Positions 19,458 to 32,588 of a stretch of 64,000 bases of DNA are shown in pieces (positions within the stretch are counted from its first letter, which is position 1; each line of letters begins with the position of its first letter). The stretch is from assembly GCA_023267855.1 (NCBI GenBank), contig JALNLN010000005.1:21558-85557 (forward strand), written 5' to 3'. Under the pieces are notes generated by a model, which had not been told where the DNA came from, searched no databases, and saw only the letters and a list, made by a program, of their open reading frames with translations. Origin of the DNA: Candidatus Geocrenenecus dongiae. GTDB lineage: Archaea; Thermoproteota; Nitrososphaeria_A; Caldarchaeales; Wolframiiraptoraceae. Both the position numbers and the translations under genes were made by a program.

Positions 19458-20066
19458 ATGTCGCTTGAAACTAGACCATTAAGACCAGAAGAGATCAAGG
19501 AACTCTTAGTGAAAGGTAGTCTACACATAGGTTCCCAGATTAAAGTAAAACATATGGAGAAATTCATATTCAAACTTAGACCAGATGGAGTCTACCTAAT
19601 AGATATAGATAAAACTATCGAGAGATTAAATATAGCTGCGAAGTTCATCTCATATTATCCGCCAGATAAAGTTGTAGTCATATCTACACATGTATATGGT
19701 GTTAAGCCTGTGAAGAGATTCTGTGAGCTTACAGGATGTATACCGATAACAGAAAGATTTGAACCAGGCACATTTACAAATCCATCTCTGCCAACATACA
19801 TAGAGCCAGAATTAATACTGGTCTCAGATCCGAGATATGATAATCAAGCTGTATTTGAAGCAAGAATTGCGAGAATACCTGTAATCGCTATGTGTAGTAC
19901 AGATAACACTCCAAAAGACATAGACTTAGTAATACCTATGAATAATAGAGGTAGAATGGCTTTACCATATGCTTTCTGGTATCTAGCTCGTAGAGTTTTG
20001 ATAGAGAGAGGTGTAATAACAGAAGAACTTGCAAACAATATAAAACCAGAAGAATTCATCACCTAG
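19458..20066 (+). CDS. rps2: Ribosomal protein S2 (uS2)
   Basis: LHIGSQIKVKHMEKFIFKLRPDGVYLIDIDKT; LILVSDPRYDNQAVFEARIARIPVIAMCSTDN. Confidence 0.94.
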   Translation: MSLETRPLRPEEIKELLVKGSLHIGSQIKVKHMEKFIFKLRPDGVYLIDIDKTIERLNIAAKFISYYPPDKVVVISTHVYGVKPVKRFCELTGCIPITERFEPGTFTNPSLPTYIEPELILVSDPRYDNQAVFEARIARIPVIAMCSTDNTPKDIDLVIPMNNRGRMALPYAFWYLARRVLIERGVITEELANNIKPEEFIT

Positions 20067-20106
20067 TAATTAAAAGAATGTATAATATTAGATGTTAGGA
20101 AAATAT

Positions 20107-20883
20107 TTAGGAGATCTTCAACTTAGTGCATAGAACTTCTCCTCCAAGTACAGCTGTCCTCAATCTTTCTTCTATAAGCCCGTTCACTAATATGACTTCA
20201 ACACCTCTTTCAGCAGCCTGAAATCCTTCTTCAATCTTCCCAACTATACCTCCAGTTACATCCTCGTTTGCCGCACCTAGATTCTCTACCCACATACCTG
20301 GAGTAAAGTATTCCGCAATCTTCACTTCTCCTGTCTGCCTATCTCTAACGTATACTCCATCAACGTCTATAGCGTAAATGAGTTTTTCTGCTTTAAGTCT
20401 AATTGACAGGTAGGATGAAATCGTATCTCCAGATAATACTGTGAATCCAAGTTTTCTATCGAAAACAACATCACCGCATGTTACTGGAACAATGTTAGAA
20501 TTCAGAGCCATCAATATTGAATCGAGATTACATGTTTCTATTCTTTTATCTTTTGTAATCATTATCGTTGAGGCAGGTATCCCTATACACTTCAAACCAG
20601 AAGATGAGAGTGCTTCGACAACCTCAAGATTCAATCTTCTAACTATTTTAGAAGTTTCTATAAACCCCTTCATATGTTCTGGAGTAATATTTCCTTCGTA
20701 AACTCTATACTGTTTGGCTACTGGATGAGCGTAAGATCCACCTCCGTGAACTAATATTATAGGTCTGTCCAGATCTGAAAGTTCTCTACCGATTCTCTCT
20801 AATACGTTTCTTCTCAAAGTGTATGGTTTACTTTTATCTGTTATTAATGAGCCTCCAAGTTTAACAACGACCAGTTTTTTCAT
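20107..20883 (-). CDS. Isopentenyl phosphate kinase
   Basis: VVKLGGSLITDKSKPYT, ILVHGGGSYAHPVAKQYRV, DVTGGIVGKI; overlaps mevalonate kinase. Confidence 0.93.
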   Translation of the reverse strand: MKKLVVVKLGGSLITDKSKPYTLRRNVLERIGRELSDLDRPIILVHGGGSYAHPVAKQYRVYEGNITPEHMKGFIETSKIVRRLNLEVVEALSSSGLKCIGIPASTIMITKDKRIETCNLDSILMALNSNIVPVTCGDVVFDRKLGFTVLSGDTISSYLSIRLKAEKLIYAIDVDGVYVRDRQTGEVKIAEYFTPGMWVENLGAANEDVTGGIVGKIEEGFQAAERGVEVILVNGLIEERLRTAVLGGEVLCTKLKIS

Positions 20884-21788
20884 GTCTTCTCCTCTCTAAC
20901 ACCTTCAGCAGATAAACGTGGAGTATAAACTTTAAACTTTTCTGAAATCATGGATACTGCTTTCTCTAATCTATCTTCATCTATCAAGGCTACTACACAT
21001 CCACCTCCACCTGCACCTGTAAGCTTAGCACCGTAAGCACCAGCATCTAGAGCAGTCTTGATAGCTTTCTCTATCTCTTCACAAGATACTCCGATCTCTC
21101 TTAACAATTCCTGGTTTCTCAACATGAGTTTTCCAATATCTTCAAGATTCCTGTTCTTAAAAGAATCTAGAACAGAATTCAGTATCTCGTCATATTCTTC
21201 TAGAATTTCTTTAAACTTCTCTTTATTCTCTTCATAGAACTCTCTAACTTTTTTAACCATCTCACCAGTCTTCCGTGTCTTCCCAGTATCTATTACCAGC
21301 AGTCTATCTATGGATATATTGATAGGTTTCAAGCTTTCTGCACGTGTGTAGAGTCCACTACCACCGTAAAGTGCTATAGATGTATCTATTCCAGATGGAT
21401 TAAAATGTACGAGCTTCTCACCTACGAATGCAGCTTCTCTAACAAGATCTAAGTCTATTCTATCTAGGAGTAGAAGTGATGTAGCTGCAGCAGAAGCTAC
21501 AGAGATAGATGCGGATGAACCTAGCCCGGCACTTGGAGGTATAGTGGACTCGATATCTATTATTAAGCCTAAGTTAATCTTCAGTTCTTGAAGGATGTAT
21601 TCAGCTGCTTTCACTGCTGGATTATGTGTACTTCCATTAGATAGTTTAACCTGAGGCTCAGAAGTTGGCTGGATTTTTACTTTAGCTCTAAGATCTATCG
21701 CTGAAACTATGGCAGGCTTGCCGTAAACTACGAAGTGTTCTCCAAAGAGTATAATCTTTCCAGGAGAAGAAGCAGACCTAACCTTCAA
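20880..21788 (-). CDS. mvk: Mevalonate kinase
   Basis: GHMP kinase PGKIILFGEHFVVYGKPAIVSAI, IPPSAGLGSSASISVA, KLTGAGGGGCVVAL. Confidence 0.94.
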   Translation of the reverse strand: MKVRSASSPGKIILFGEHFVVYGKPAIVSAIDLRAKVKIQPTSEPQVKLSNGSTHNPAVKAAEYILQELKINLGLIIDIESTIPPSAGLGSSASISVASAAATSLLLLDRIDLDLVREAAFVGEKLVHFNPSGIDTSIALYGGSGLYTRAESLKPINISIDRLLVIDTGKTRKTGEMVKKVREFYEENKEKFKEILEEYDEILNSVLDSFKNRNLEDIGKLMLRNQELLREIGVSCEEIEKAIKTALDAGAYGAKLTGAGGGGCVVALIDEDRLEKAVSMISEKFKVYTPRLSAEGVREEKT

Positions 21789-21865
21789 TCTAATTCAATA
21801 GAGTAAATGAGTTATAGATAATTTTTTCTTCTAGAAAGATGGGAGAATCTTTACTTAAGTCGTTT

Positions 21866-22579
21866 TCATTTTTCTTTCTCTTTACTCAGGTATATGAGTG
21901 GATGGATGACTCTATGTATGTAGTCTATGAATTCTTTTAGATCCATTCGTGTGAAAGCTGTAACTACACAGTTTCTCGTTAAACCCATAACATAATGTGT
22001 TCCAGGGATCTGGTAGACAAGGTACCAGATCTTCCCATGTCTAAGATATTCTTCATATAGACTTGAATCTTTAACACTTTCACCGTAGAGTGCTAGCTTA
22101 TCTATATCTGGTATGTCTAGATCATCAAAGTATATTACCTTTGTGTTTTCAGGATTTCTTTCATGAAACTCTCTCATGACTTCTGGAGATATTCTTGCTT
22201 CTACTATCGCACGGTAACTTAAGAATAAGTGGTGGGAAAGGATAGATGCAACGGCATTCGCAAAATGTTTCTCCTGTACAACTGTTAGTAAAGTTGTTTC
22301 CCGTTCTCTTCTAAAGATTATCCTAGCATCTGTAGTCTTAACTATAGGTACAAGTCTTCCTCTCTGAGGTATCAGAATAAGTTTATCTTTACTGAACACA
22401 CCTTCAAGAATATTGCCGTGTAATTCTAAATCTCTGACCTCTGTAATAAGCTCAAACCTCAACCCCTCCTCTTCTCTCTCTTCAACAATCTTGTAATCTT
22501 TAAGTTTTTCAGCTAACTCTTCAAGAGGTGTGTTGGGCTTAACATCAAATATCTTTGATGCAAGAGGCATAGAATCCAC
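21866..22579 (-). CDS. Conserved-looking protein of unknown function
   Basis: 237 aa uninterrupted ORF with no family I recognise; lies on the same strand as the mevalonate kinase operon. Confidence 0.6.
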   Translation of the reverse strand: MDSMPLASKIFDVKPNTPLEELAEKLKDYKIVEEREEEGLRFELITEVRDLELHGNILEGVFSKDKLILIPQRGRLVPIVKTTDARIIFRRERETTLLTVVQEKHFANAVASILSHHLFLSYRAIVEARISPEVMREFHERNPENTKVIYFDDLDIPDIDKLALYGESVKDSSLYEEYLRHGKIWYLVYQIPGTHYVMGLTRNCVVTAFTRMDLKEFIDYIHRVIHPLIYLSKEKEK

Positions 22580-22674
22580 CTCATCGATGAACTTTTCCTG
22601 GAATGGTGCTATAGATATGTAGTAGATTAGGTTGTATTAAAGATAATTCTGGCAGAGTATATTGTTTAGTCCAG

Positions 22675-23688
22675 CTACCTCAGCTCTGTCAGTAATCTCC
22701 ATAATTCATCCTGAACCATCTCACCTACAACTTCTTCACTTCCATCTTTCCTAATGAGTATATTGCTATACTTCTTCTTTCTCAGCTCTCCAATTATTTT
22801 GAACTCAAGTTTAGTAAGTCTCTTTATATTCTCTCTTGGCACTGTAGCGAGCAGCACACCTGAACTAATAAGTTTTAGAGGATCACATTTCAACGTATTG
22901 CATATTATTTCTGTCTCTTTTGCTACAGGTATCTTCTCTTCATAGACTATGAACGAGGTTCTGCTTGCTTCAGCTATTTCGTAAACTCCTCCTAGAACTC
23001 CTCCCTCCGTTGGATCATGCATAGCCGTAGGTATGTTTCTCTTAGCCAAGCTCATGGCCTCTTCAACAACACTGACCATTTCATAGTATCTTGCAGCCTT
23101 ATCTAAAACTTCTAGTGGAATCTTATCCTTAATCTTATCTCTAAAATCTGTAGCAAGTATAGCTGTACCTTCTATGCCCGCCGTCTTAGACATAACTATC
23201 AAATCTCCAACTCTACCTCCACCACTCTTTATAGGTCTCATAGATACTAAGGGGCCGGCCATTTGACCTGCTACTATTGGGTGGGAAATTCCAGGTGTTA
23301 CCTCAGTATGTCCTGTAACTATAGATACTTTAAGCTTGAGACATGCCTTATGCATATCATCCATTATTTTTTCTAGATGAGTCTTATTGTATCTTTCGGG
23401 GAGGAGTATGATTGGTGAAAACCATCTAGGTTCTCCTCCACATACAGCTACGTCGTTTGCATTTATGTAGACGGATAGCCAGCCGATCTTCTCAACAGCG
23501 CCTGTAATCGGATCACATGCTATCACAATATGCTTCGACCCGATCTTAACTATGCCTGCATCTTCACCGAAGGCAGGGCCTAGAACGACATCCCGCCTCT
23601 TCCTACCAAGTCTCTTATAAACAATTTCCTCAAGTACGTCTCTACCAACTTTCCCAAACCTAAGCATTAACACACTCCCAAAATTCAT
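22675..23688 (-). CDS. AIR synthase-like / HypE-related protein
   Basis: GPAFGEDAGIVKIG, ANDVAVCGGEPRWFSPIILLPE, MHDPTEGGVLGGVYEIAEAS. Confidence 0.85.
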   Translation of the reverse strand: MNFGSVLMLRFGKVGRDVLEEIVYKRLGRKRRDVVLGPAFGEDAGIVKIGSKHIVIACDPITGAVEKIGWLSVYINANDVAVCGGEPRWFSPIILLPERYNKTHLEKIMDDMHKACLKLKVSIVTGHTEVTPGISHPIVAGQMAGPLVSMRPIKSGGGRVGDLIVMSKTAGIEGTAILATDFRDKIKDKIPLEVLDKAARYYEMVSVVEEAMSLAKRNIPTAMHDPTEGGVLGGVYEIAEASRTSFIVYEEKIPVAKETEIICNTLKCDPLKLISSGVLLATVPRENIKRLTKLEFKIIGELRKKKYSNILIRKDGSEEVVGEMVQDELWRLLTELR

Positions 23689-23782
23689 AAAAGAATTTCT
23701 TTATTTAAGATAATCTCTCTAGAAATATCTCGCCACGTTTCTGGTTCTTCTAGATGTTAGGTTTATAGATTTTAATCTTTTC

Positions 23783-24409
23783 CTATTCTCTACTGATTTT
23801 CTTTCTCTTCAATATGTTTTCTACTCTCTTTACATCTACTGGACTGGAAACTCTCATGAACATTAAGAGTTTTTCATCAAAGATCTTCAAACTATTACTT
23901 GATAGGTACAATATTCCACAAACCTTTTTTACGATTGAATCCATATCGTCTTTAGGGTTTCTTAAGAAAACTTCTATGAATGGTTTGGTTTGATATGCTG
24001 CAATTAGGTACATTGATTCTCTCATCTGGTTTCTTGGAATTACTGCTGGAAACTTTACAGAAGCTTCTATCAAGAAGCTTGTAAATTCTCTTGTAACTAG
24101 AGGTATATCGCAAGGTAAGACTAGAACACTACTACTTGAAGCTGTTGAGATAGCGAACTCTATCTTCTCCCTCGTAGAATGAGAAATATTCTCAGAAACT
24201 ACCACCTTAGCCCAATGTTCTTCTGCAATCTCATTATATGCATGAGCTTTCTTTTCATCATCAACAGCTATAAATATGTCTGAAACATCGTCAGGAACAC
24301 CCTCCAAAACATATTCTATCATAGGTTTACCGGCAATAGGAACTAAACCTCTTTCATAACCTTTAAACCCTTTCATATCTGCGAAAATAACTACGGCCGA
24401 ATCCTTCAA
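23783..24409 (-). CDS. MobA-like nucleotidyltransferase family protein
   Basis: VIFADMKGFKGYERGLVPIAGKPMIEYVLEG, VLVLPCDIPLVTREF. Confidence 0.75.
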   Translation of the reverse strand: MKDSAVVIFADMKGFKGYERGLVPIAGKPMIEYVLEGVPDDVSDIFIAVDDEKKAHAYNEIAEEHWAKVVVSENISHSTREKIEFAISTASSSSVLVLPCDIPLVTREFTSFLIEASVKFPAVIPRNQMRESMYLIAAYQTKPFIEVFLRNPKDDMDSIVKKVCGILYLSSNSLKIFDEKLLMFMRVSSPVDVKRVENILKRKKISRE

Positions 24410-24507
24410 CTTAACTCTAACTAACCATATTCAAAATGAAATTTAAATATTAAACTATGACTAATCGTATTCCATGAGTTTTAGATTCATGTTCTAGGGT
24501 TCCCGCT

Positions 24508-25479
24508 TTATGATGGTATGATTGCTGGGCATTGTTCAGTTAAGATTACCATGCCGAGTTTTTCGTGGAGTGTTATAGGTGGAGGCCACATTAAAAGCAC
24601 TTCATAACTTATCTTCATTCCACTATTAGTAGCACTTCCACCAAATAATAATTCTAGTAAGCTCTTTGTTTTAGGTCTCACCCATTTTACAGGAGAATTC
24701 TGTGGAAGTCCAGCTAGTTCTCTAGCTTTATTAATAGCATCTTCCAGAGACCCGATGCTATCTACTAGACCAGCTTTCAATGCTTGTGTTCCAGTGTATG
24801 GTCGGGCGGACAAAACTTCATCCCAGTCTTTTATCTTCCCACCTCTATGTTCTCTCACCCTATTTACAAAAACTTCTGCAATATCTTCTATCATGGATTG
24901 AAGTATCTTTCTCTCTTCTTCATTCATCTTCCTCCATCCACTTCCAATATCTTTAAATTCTCCACTCTTGAAGACTTCAACTTCTATTCCTAATTTTTTA
25001 GCAAGTTCTTCAATACTCATTACTATTGAGATTGCTCCAATAGATCCTGTGAGAGAGTGTGGAGAAGCTATAATCTCTCTTGAAGGTAGAGCTATGTAGT
25101 ATCCTCCAGAAGCACCATACTCTGTGATATATGAGACTAATATCTTCTTTCCGGCTACATTCTTAATAATATTGTAGATTTCTTCTGATGCAGATGCACT
25201 TCCTCCAGGACTATTGATGACCAAGACAACAGCTTTAGCATAAGGATCGTTTTCAACTTTCCCCAACAATTCTTCTACCTCTCTAGGTGTAATTGTCTCT
25301 CCAGATACTAGCGCTAGAGGAGATTCTGAATAAGCTATCGTACCAGATAACTCAACAACAGCTACGTAATCTAATTTAACCTCGAAAGGTTTAGAAATAA
25401 ATCCTATGAAGAGTATCGAGGTAGCTGAAACTCCTATAACTAAGCCTATTAATAACCAAACCCACCGAGAACTCTTCAT
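24508..25479 (-). CDS. sppA: Signal peptide peptidase SppA-like serine protease
   Basis: N-terminal TM; VLVINSPGGSASASEEIYNII, YGASGGYYIALPSREIIASPHSLTGSIG. Confidence 0.92.
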   Translation of the reverse strand: MKSSRWVWLLIGLVIGVSATSILFIGFISKPFEVKLDYVAVVELSGTIAYSESPLALVSGETITPREVEELLGKVENDPYAKAVVLVINSPGGSASASEEIYNIIKNVAGKKILVSYITEYGASGGYYIALPSREIIASPHSLTGSIGAISIVMSIEELAKKLGIEVEVFKSGEFKDIGSGWRKMNEEERKILQSMIEDIAEVFVNRVREHRGGKIKDWDEVLSARPYTGTQALKAGLVDSIGSLEDAINKARELAGLPQNSPVKWVRPKTKSLLELLFGGSATNSGMKISYEVLLMWPPPITLHEKLGMVILTEQCPAIIPS

Positions 25480-25662
25480 CTAAACCTACACCACGATAAG
25501 TTTATCTAGAATCTCTGAGATAAGTATTTTCCTCAGGAAGAAGATATGTAAAAAGAATCCCAAGTTATCCTCTACAGTATTTTCATCGTCTTAATTCTGT
25601 AACAATCTCTAAGTAGCGTTAATATACTATTATGAGAGAAAGTCGTCTCGGTGATCCATTAA

Positions 25663-26310
25663 GTGAAGTTTCCATTCGGATTAAAATCTGAGAAACAGAA
25701 TCCGCAACCCCAGCCTAGACCACTCTCACTACTAATGAACAATAGGCTTATGGAAGTTCTAACCCAGTTAAAGATTCAGTCTGAAAAGTTGAAGAGAACT
25801 TATCAGAGACTACTAGCTAGAGATAGATCTCTATTCGAAGCATGTGTAAGAGCAGAACAAGAACTCGACCGGGATAGGGCCATAATCTATGCAAACGAGA
25901 TTGCTCAGCTGAGAAAGATGAGTAGAACAGTACTTAAGAGTCAAATATCTTTAGAGAAAGTGATTCTGAGACTTGAAACAGTTCAAGAATTTGGAGATGT
26001 TATGAGAGCTTTAGCACCTGCAACAAAGATAATCAAACAAGTACAGTACGAGCTTTCAGGACTAGTTCCAGAAGTATCAAATGCTCTAAGAACCATTGAC
26101 GAAATGCTTGAGACAGTAATAATAGAAGCTGGAAATGTAACGGGAGCACAAGTATCAGTGATGATATCAGATAGTGAAGCACAGAAGATACTAGAAGAAG
26201 CTGCAGAAATAGCTGCTCAGAGAATGAATAGCCAATTCCCACAACTACCAGAAACAATAAGAGACCTAACCGATCAAACAACAACAGAAGGAAAAACAAA
26301 AACACTCTAA
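25663..26310 (+). CDS. ESCRT-III-like (CdvB/Snf7-type) protein
   Basis: 215 aa helical charged protein with QLKIQSEKLKRTYQRLLARDRSLFEACVRAEQELDRDRAIIYANEIAQLRKM; acidic C-terminus. Confidence 0.75.
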   Translation: MKFPFGLKSEKQNPQPQPRPLSLLMNNRLMEVLTQLKIQSEKLKRTYQRLLARDRSLFEACVRAEQELDRDRAIIYANEIAQLRKMSRTVLKSQISLEKVILRLETVQEFGDVMRALAPATKIIKQVQYELSGLVPEVSNALRTIDEMLETVIIEAGNVTGAQVSVMISDSEAQKILEEAAEIAAQRMNSQFPQLPETIRDLTDQTTTEGKTKTL

Positions 26311-26533
26311 ACAGAGAGCAAATCCACACAATTTAAACAAAGATTGGAAAATACTTAACTATATAGCATACCATGAGTTACTCGGTTAAGAATACCTACA
26401 AAGCATTAAACTGAGAAACATGAATTACTGAATAACACTTCAACTAGGAACTTCAGCCTACTTTTAATTTCCAAGTTCATTTTATTCATAAACAAAGTAA
26501 AGTTAATTTAGTGAAATAGTAATGTGTATTTAG

Positions 26534-27277
26534 ATGGACGTAGAATTTTTTTCTTCAAAGAATTCGAGAAGTAAGATTATTATTCCACCACCATTAATAG
26601 TTCCCTCTATACTCTCCGCAGACTTTAAGAAGCTTGGAGAAGCTGTGAGACAGGTTGAAGAAGCAGGTGCGGATATGATACATTTCGACATCATGGACGG
26701 TCATTTTGTGCCGAACATAAGTTTCGGACCAATGGTTGTAAAAGCATTGAGAGATGAATCTTCACTTCCATTTGTAGTACATTTAATGGTTGAAGATCCA
26801 GAGAGATTCATTGATCCTGTTGTAGATGCTGGAGCAGATATTATCTTCTTTCACATAGAAGTCTCACCACATGCATGGAGAATTATAGATAGAATTAAAT
26901 CTAGAAGTGTAAAAGTAGGAGTAGCCCTCAATCCTTCTACTCCTCTCACGACGCTAGATTATATTCTAGAAGAAGTAGATGGTGTATTGATTATGACGGT
27001 AAGCCCTGGCTTCGGAGGTCAAAAACTAATTGAGAGAATGTATAAGAAGATAAATGATTTAAGAATAAAGCTCTCCAGCATGGAGATACCTCTCACCATA
27101 GCGGTAGATGGTGGTGTAGACTTTGAGAATGTCGGTCGATTGATCAAGTCTGGAGCAAACATGCTCATAGCTGGAACAACAATCTTCAAACATACTAGTA
27201 TACCTGAAGCAGTAAAGAAACTAAAAACGATAGCGCTTCAAGAATATTCAAAACTACAGAAAATTGGAGAAGACTGA
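26534..27277 (+). CDS. rpe: Ribulose-phosphate 3-epimerase
   Basis: VPSILSADFKKLGEAVRQVEEAGADMIHFDIMDGHFVPNISFGP, MTVSPGFGGQKLI. Confidence 0.95.
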   Translation: MDVEFFSSKNSRSKIIIPPPLIVPSILSADFKKLGEAVRQVEEAGADMIHFDIMDGHFVPNISFGPMVVKALRDESSLPFVVHLMVEDPERFIDPVVDAGADIIFFHIEVSPHAWRIIDRIKSRSVKVGVALNPSTPLTTLDYILEEVDGVLIMTVSPGFGGQKLIERMYKKINDLRIKLSSMEIPLTIAVDGGVDFENVGRLIKSGANMLIAGTTIFKHTSIPEAVKKLKTIALQEYSKLQKIGED

Positions 27278-27307
27278 GATGTAGTATAGAAAGATTAAAC
27301 GATGAGT

Positions 27308-28255
27308 TTATCTTATTACTTCAAGTTTGTCGAGTATCCAATCATATAAATCTACTCTAGGCTTCCAGCCTAACTCATGTAAGGCACGAGATATGTCTGC
27401 TACACTATACCTAACATCAACATTTCTAGGCTCTCTATGAACTATCCCAACCCCGACCCTGCTATCTATAAACTCTGCTAAATCTCTTATAACAACAGGT
27501 TTACCAGAACCTATATTAAGAATTCTAGGATTCTTTGAAGAAGTATAGTAGGCTCGTATTATTCCTTCTACAACATCATCAACATAGATAAAATCTCTAA
27601 CATACATTCCATCACCATAGACTGTGAGCGGTCTTCCAGAGTACACAGCTTCTAGAAAATTCTTGATAACTCCACTTCTAGCATCTTCACCATACACGTT
27701 GAATAATCTTAGGATCGTTACTTCAATCTTATCTGAATACTTTAGACATTTCTTCTCAGCTTCAAGTTTCGTAACACCGTAGAAATTAGCTGGATTTACT
27801 GGATCATCTTCTCTCGCATATCTTTCTAGCTCACCATACACGGCCGCAGAGCTTGTAAATAACATCTTCATACCTTTTCTTGATGCAGCTTCCAGCACAT
27901 TTACAGTACCATCTACATTTACACTCCAATAGAGATCTTTAAAGTGTTGAGATTCTTCAGCATCCGTCAATGCGGCTAAATGAAAAACGCCTTCACCTTG
28001 AAGATAACTTAAAACTTTCTCAAAACATCTAACATCAACAATCTTAACTTCAACTCGATTAAGATTCTTCAATCTTTCTAAAACTCTAGGAGAAGCTCTA
28101 GACAAATTATCTAACACGGTAACCCTAAAACCTTCTCCAATTAATCTTTCAACAAGCCTACCACCAATAAAACCACACCCACCAGTAACAACAACATGCA
28201 ACCAAACCGCCTCTCTACAAAAACCATAAACCATGAATATAACGATAAAAAACAC
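27308..28255 (-). CDS. NAD-dependent epimerase/dehydratase (UDP-glucose 4-epimerase-like)
   Basis: VVTGGCGFIGGRLVERLI; YGVTKLEAEK; VYGDGMYVRDFIYVDDVVEGI. Confidence 0.92.
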   Translation of the reverse strand: MFFIVIFMVYGFCREAVWLHVVVTGGCGFIGGRLVERLIGEGFRVTVLDNLSRASPRVLERLKNLNRVEVKIVDVRCFEKVLSYLQGEGVFHLAALTDAEESQHFKDLYWSVNVDGTVNVLEAASRKGMKMLFTSSAAVYGELERYAREDDPVNPANFYGVTKLEAEKKCLKYSDKIEVTILRLFNVYGEDARSGVIKNFLEAVYSGRPLTVYGDGMYVRDFIYVDDVVEGIIRAYYTSSKNPRILNIGSGKPVVIRDLAEFIDSRVGVGIVHREPRNVDVRYSVADISRALHELGWKPRVDLYDWILDKLEVIR

Positions 28256-28398
28256 ATAGAATCATCTTTAATAGAAACTATAGAAAACATTTATATCCAG
28301 CCCAAAACATAATAAACTTGGCATTAATAGCAATATAGATGAAAGCCTCCAACAAGAAGAAGATTGGAGGCTGGATGCTGATGGGCGGAAGCTCACAT

Positions 28399-28449
28399 GA
28401 AGCATCTACAGGAATAGAAGATACCGCAAACCAGATAGTAAGAAACACA

Positions 28450-28450
<1 letters not shown>
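28399..28450 (+). other. 5' arm of 23S pre-rRNA processing stem
   Basis: GAAGCATCTACAGGAATAGAAGATAC is the exact reverse complement (26 nt) of sequence at ~31553-31578; pairing continues through CCAGATAGTAAG. Confidence 0.9.
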
Positions 28451-31520
<3,070 letters not shown>

Positions 31521-31525
<5 letters not shown>

Positions 31526-31578
31526 CTAGGTGGTCTTACTATCTGGGCGAAAGTATCTTCTATTCCTGTAGATGCTTC
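31521..31578 (+). other. 3' arm of 23S pre-rRNA processing stem
   Basis: GGGCCTAGGT...CTTACTATCTGG...GTATCTTCTATTCCTGTAGATGCTTC pairs with 28399-28457. Confidence 0.9.
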
Positions 31579-31667
31579 TCATATACTTCTTACCTACATT
31601 ATCTCTTTGAAATGAAATCAGAGTAGGTAGAAATGTAGAAATAGCTTGATTCTTCTATTCTTATTTT

Positions 31668-32588
31668 GTGGAGGCTGTTGTTGCTGAAGATCTGAGTAAG
31701 ATTTATGGAAATGGTGTTAAAGCTCTCAGCAATGTTTTTCTTAAGGTTAGGTCTGGAGTTATCTTTAGTTTACTTGGAAGGAATGGTGCGGGGAAAACTA
31801 CTTTCCTCAGAATTATGGCTACCCAGCTTATGCCTACTAGTGGTAGAGGCTATGTACTAGGATACGATGTTGTTTCTGAAGCAGAGAAGGTTAGAGAACT
31901 CATCGCTATAATCCCCCAGGAAGCTAGACCGATGTATCTACTCACAGTTAAAGAACACATAAAGTACTTCTTGATGATGAGAGGTTTCCCAAAATGGGAA
32001 GCTTCTAGAAAGACTATAGAAATAATCCAAGAACTAGGATTAGAAGAATATCAAGATACTTTGTGTATGAAGTTGTCTGGAGGGTTGAAGAGGAAAGTCT
32101 TAGTAGCTATGGCTATGGCTACTGAAGCTGAAGTATTATTCTTAGATGAACCGACGACAGGTCTAGACCCTGTATCGAGGAGACAAGTATGGGATATTAT
32201 AAGAAAAGCATCGAAGAAAGGTCAAACAGTATTCTTGACAACACACTACATGGATGAAGCAGAAAAAATCTCAGATGAAGTAGCATTAATCAATCTAGGA
32301 AAACTAATAATTTCTGGAACTATAGAGTATTTGAGAGAAAGCTTACCATACAAGATGAGAGTAGAGATCCCTCTAGAAAACATGCGGAATGAAGATGTTT
32401 TCAAGAATTACGGTAAAACAGTGAAAGTTGGAAATAAGCTTTGGATATACGTTGAAGATGATGAAAAATCTAGGGAACTGTATAACTATTGTCTCTCAAA
32501 GAACATACCCGTATTCTTCTCAAAAATAAGTTTAGAAGATGTCTTCATAGAAATGGTGAAGAGAAATGAAGCTTGTGAAGCAACTTAG
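31668..32588 (+). CDS. ABC transporter ATP-binding protein
   Basis: GRNGAGKTTFLRIMATQLMPTSG Walker A, LSGGLKRKVLVAMAMATEAEVLFLDEPTTGLDP. Confidence 0.95.
   Translation: MEAVVAEDLSKIYGNGVKALSNVFLKVRSGVIFSLLGRNGAGKTTFLRIMATQLMPTSGRGYVLGYDVVSEAEKVRELIAIIPQEARPMYLLTVKEHIKYFLMMRGFPKWEASRKTIEIIQELGLEEYQDTLCMKLSGGLKRKVLVAMAMATEAEVLFLDEPTTGLDPVSRRQVWDIIRKASKKGQTVFLTTHYMDEAEKISDEVALINLGKLIISGTIEYLRESLPYKMRVEIPLENMRNEDVFKNYGKTVKVGNKLWIYVEDDEKSRELYNYCLSKNIPVFFSKISLEDVFIEMVKRNEACEAT

Noticed and set aside
26033-26329. 98-aa Leu-rich minus-strand ORF
   Set aside because: Antisense to the ESCRT-III-like gene; poly-Leu composition arises from Gln/Glu-rich sense codons
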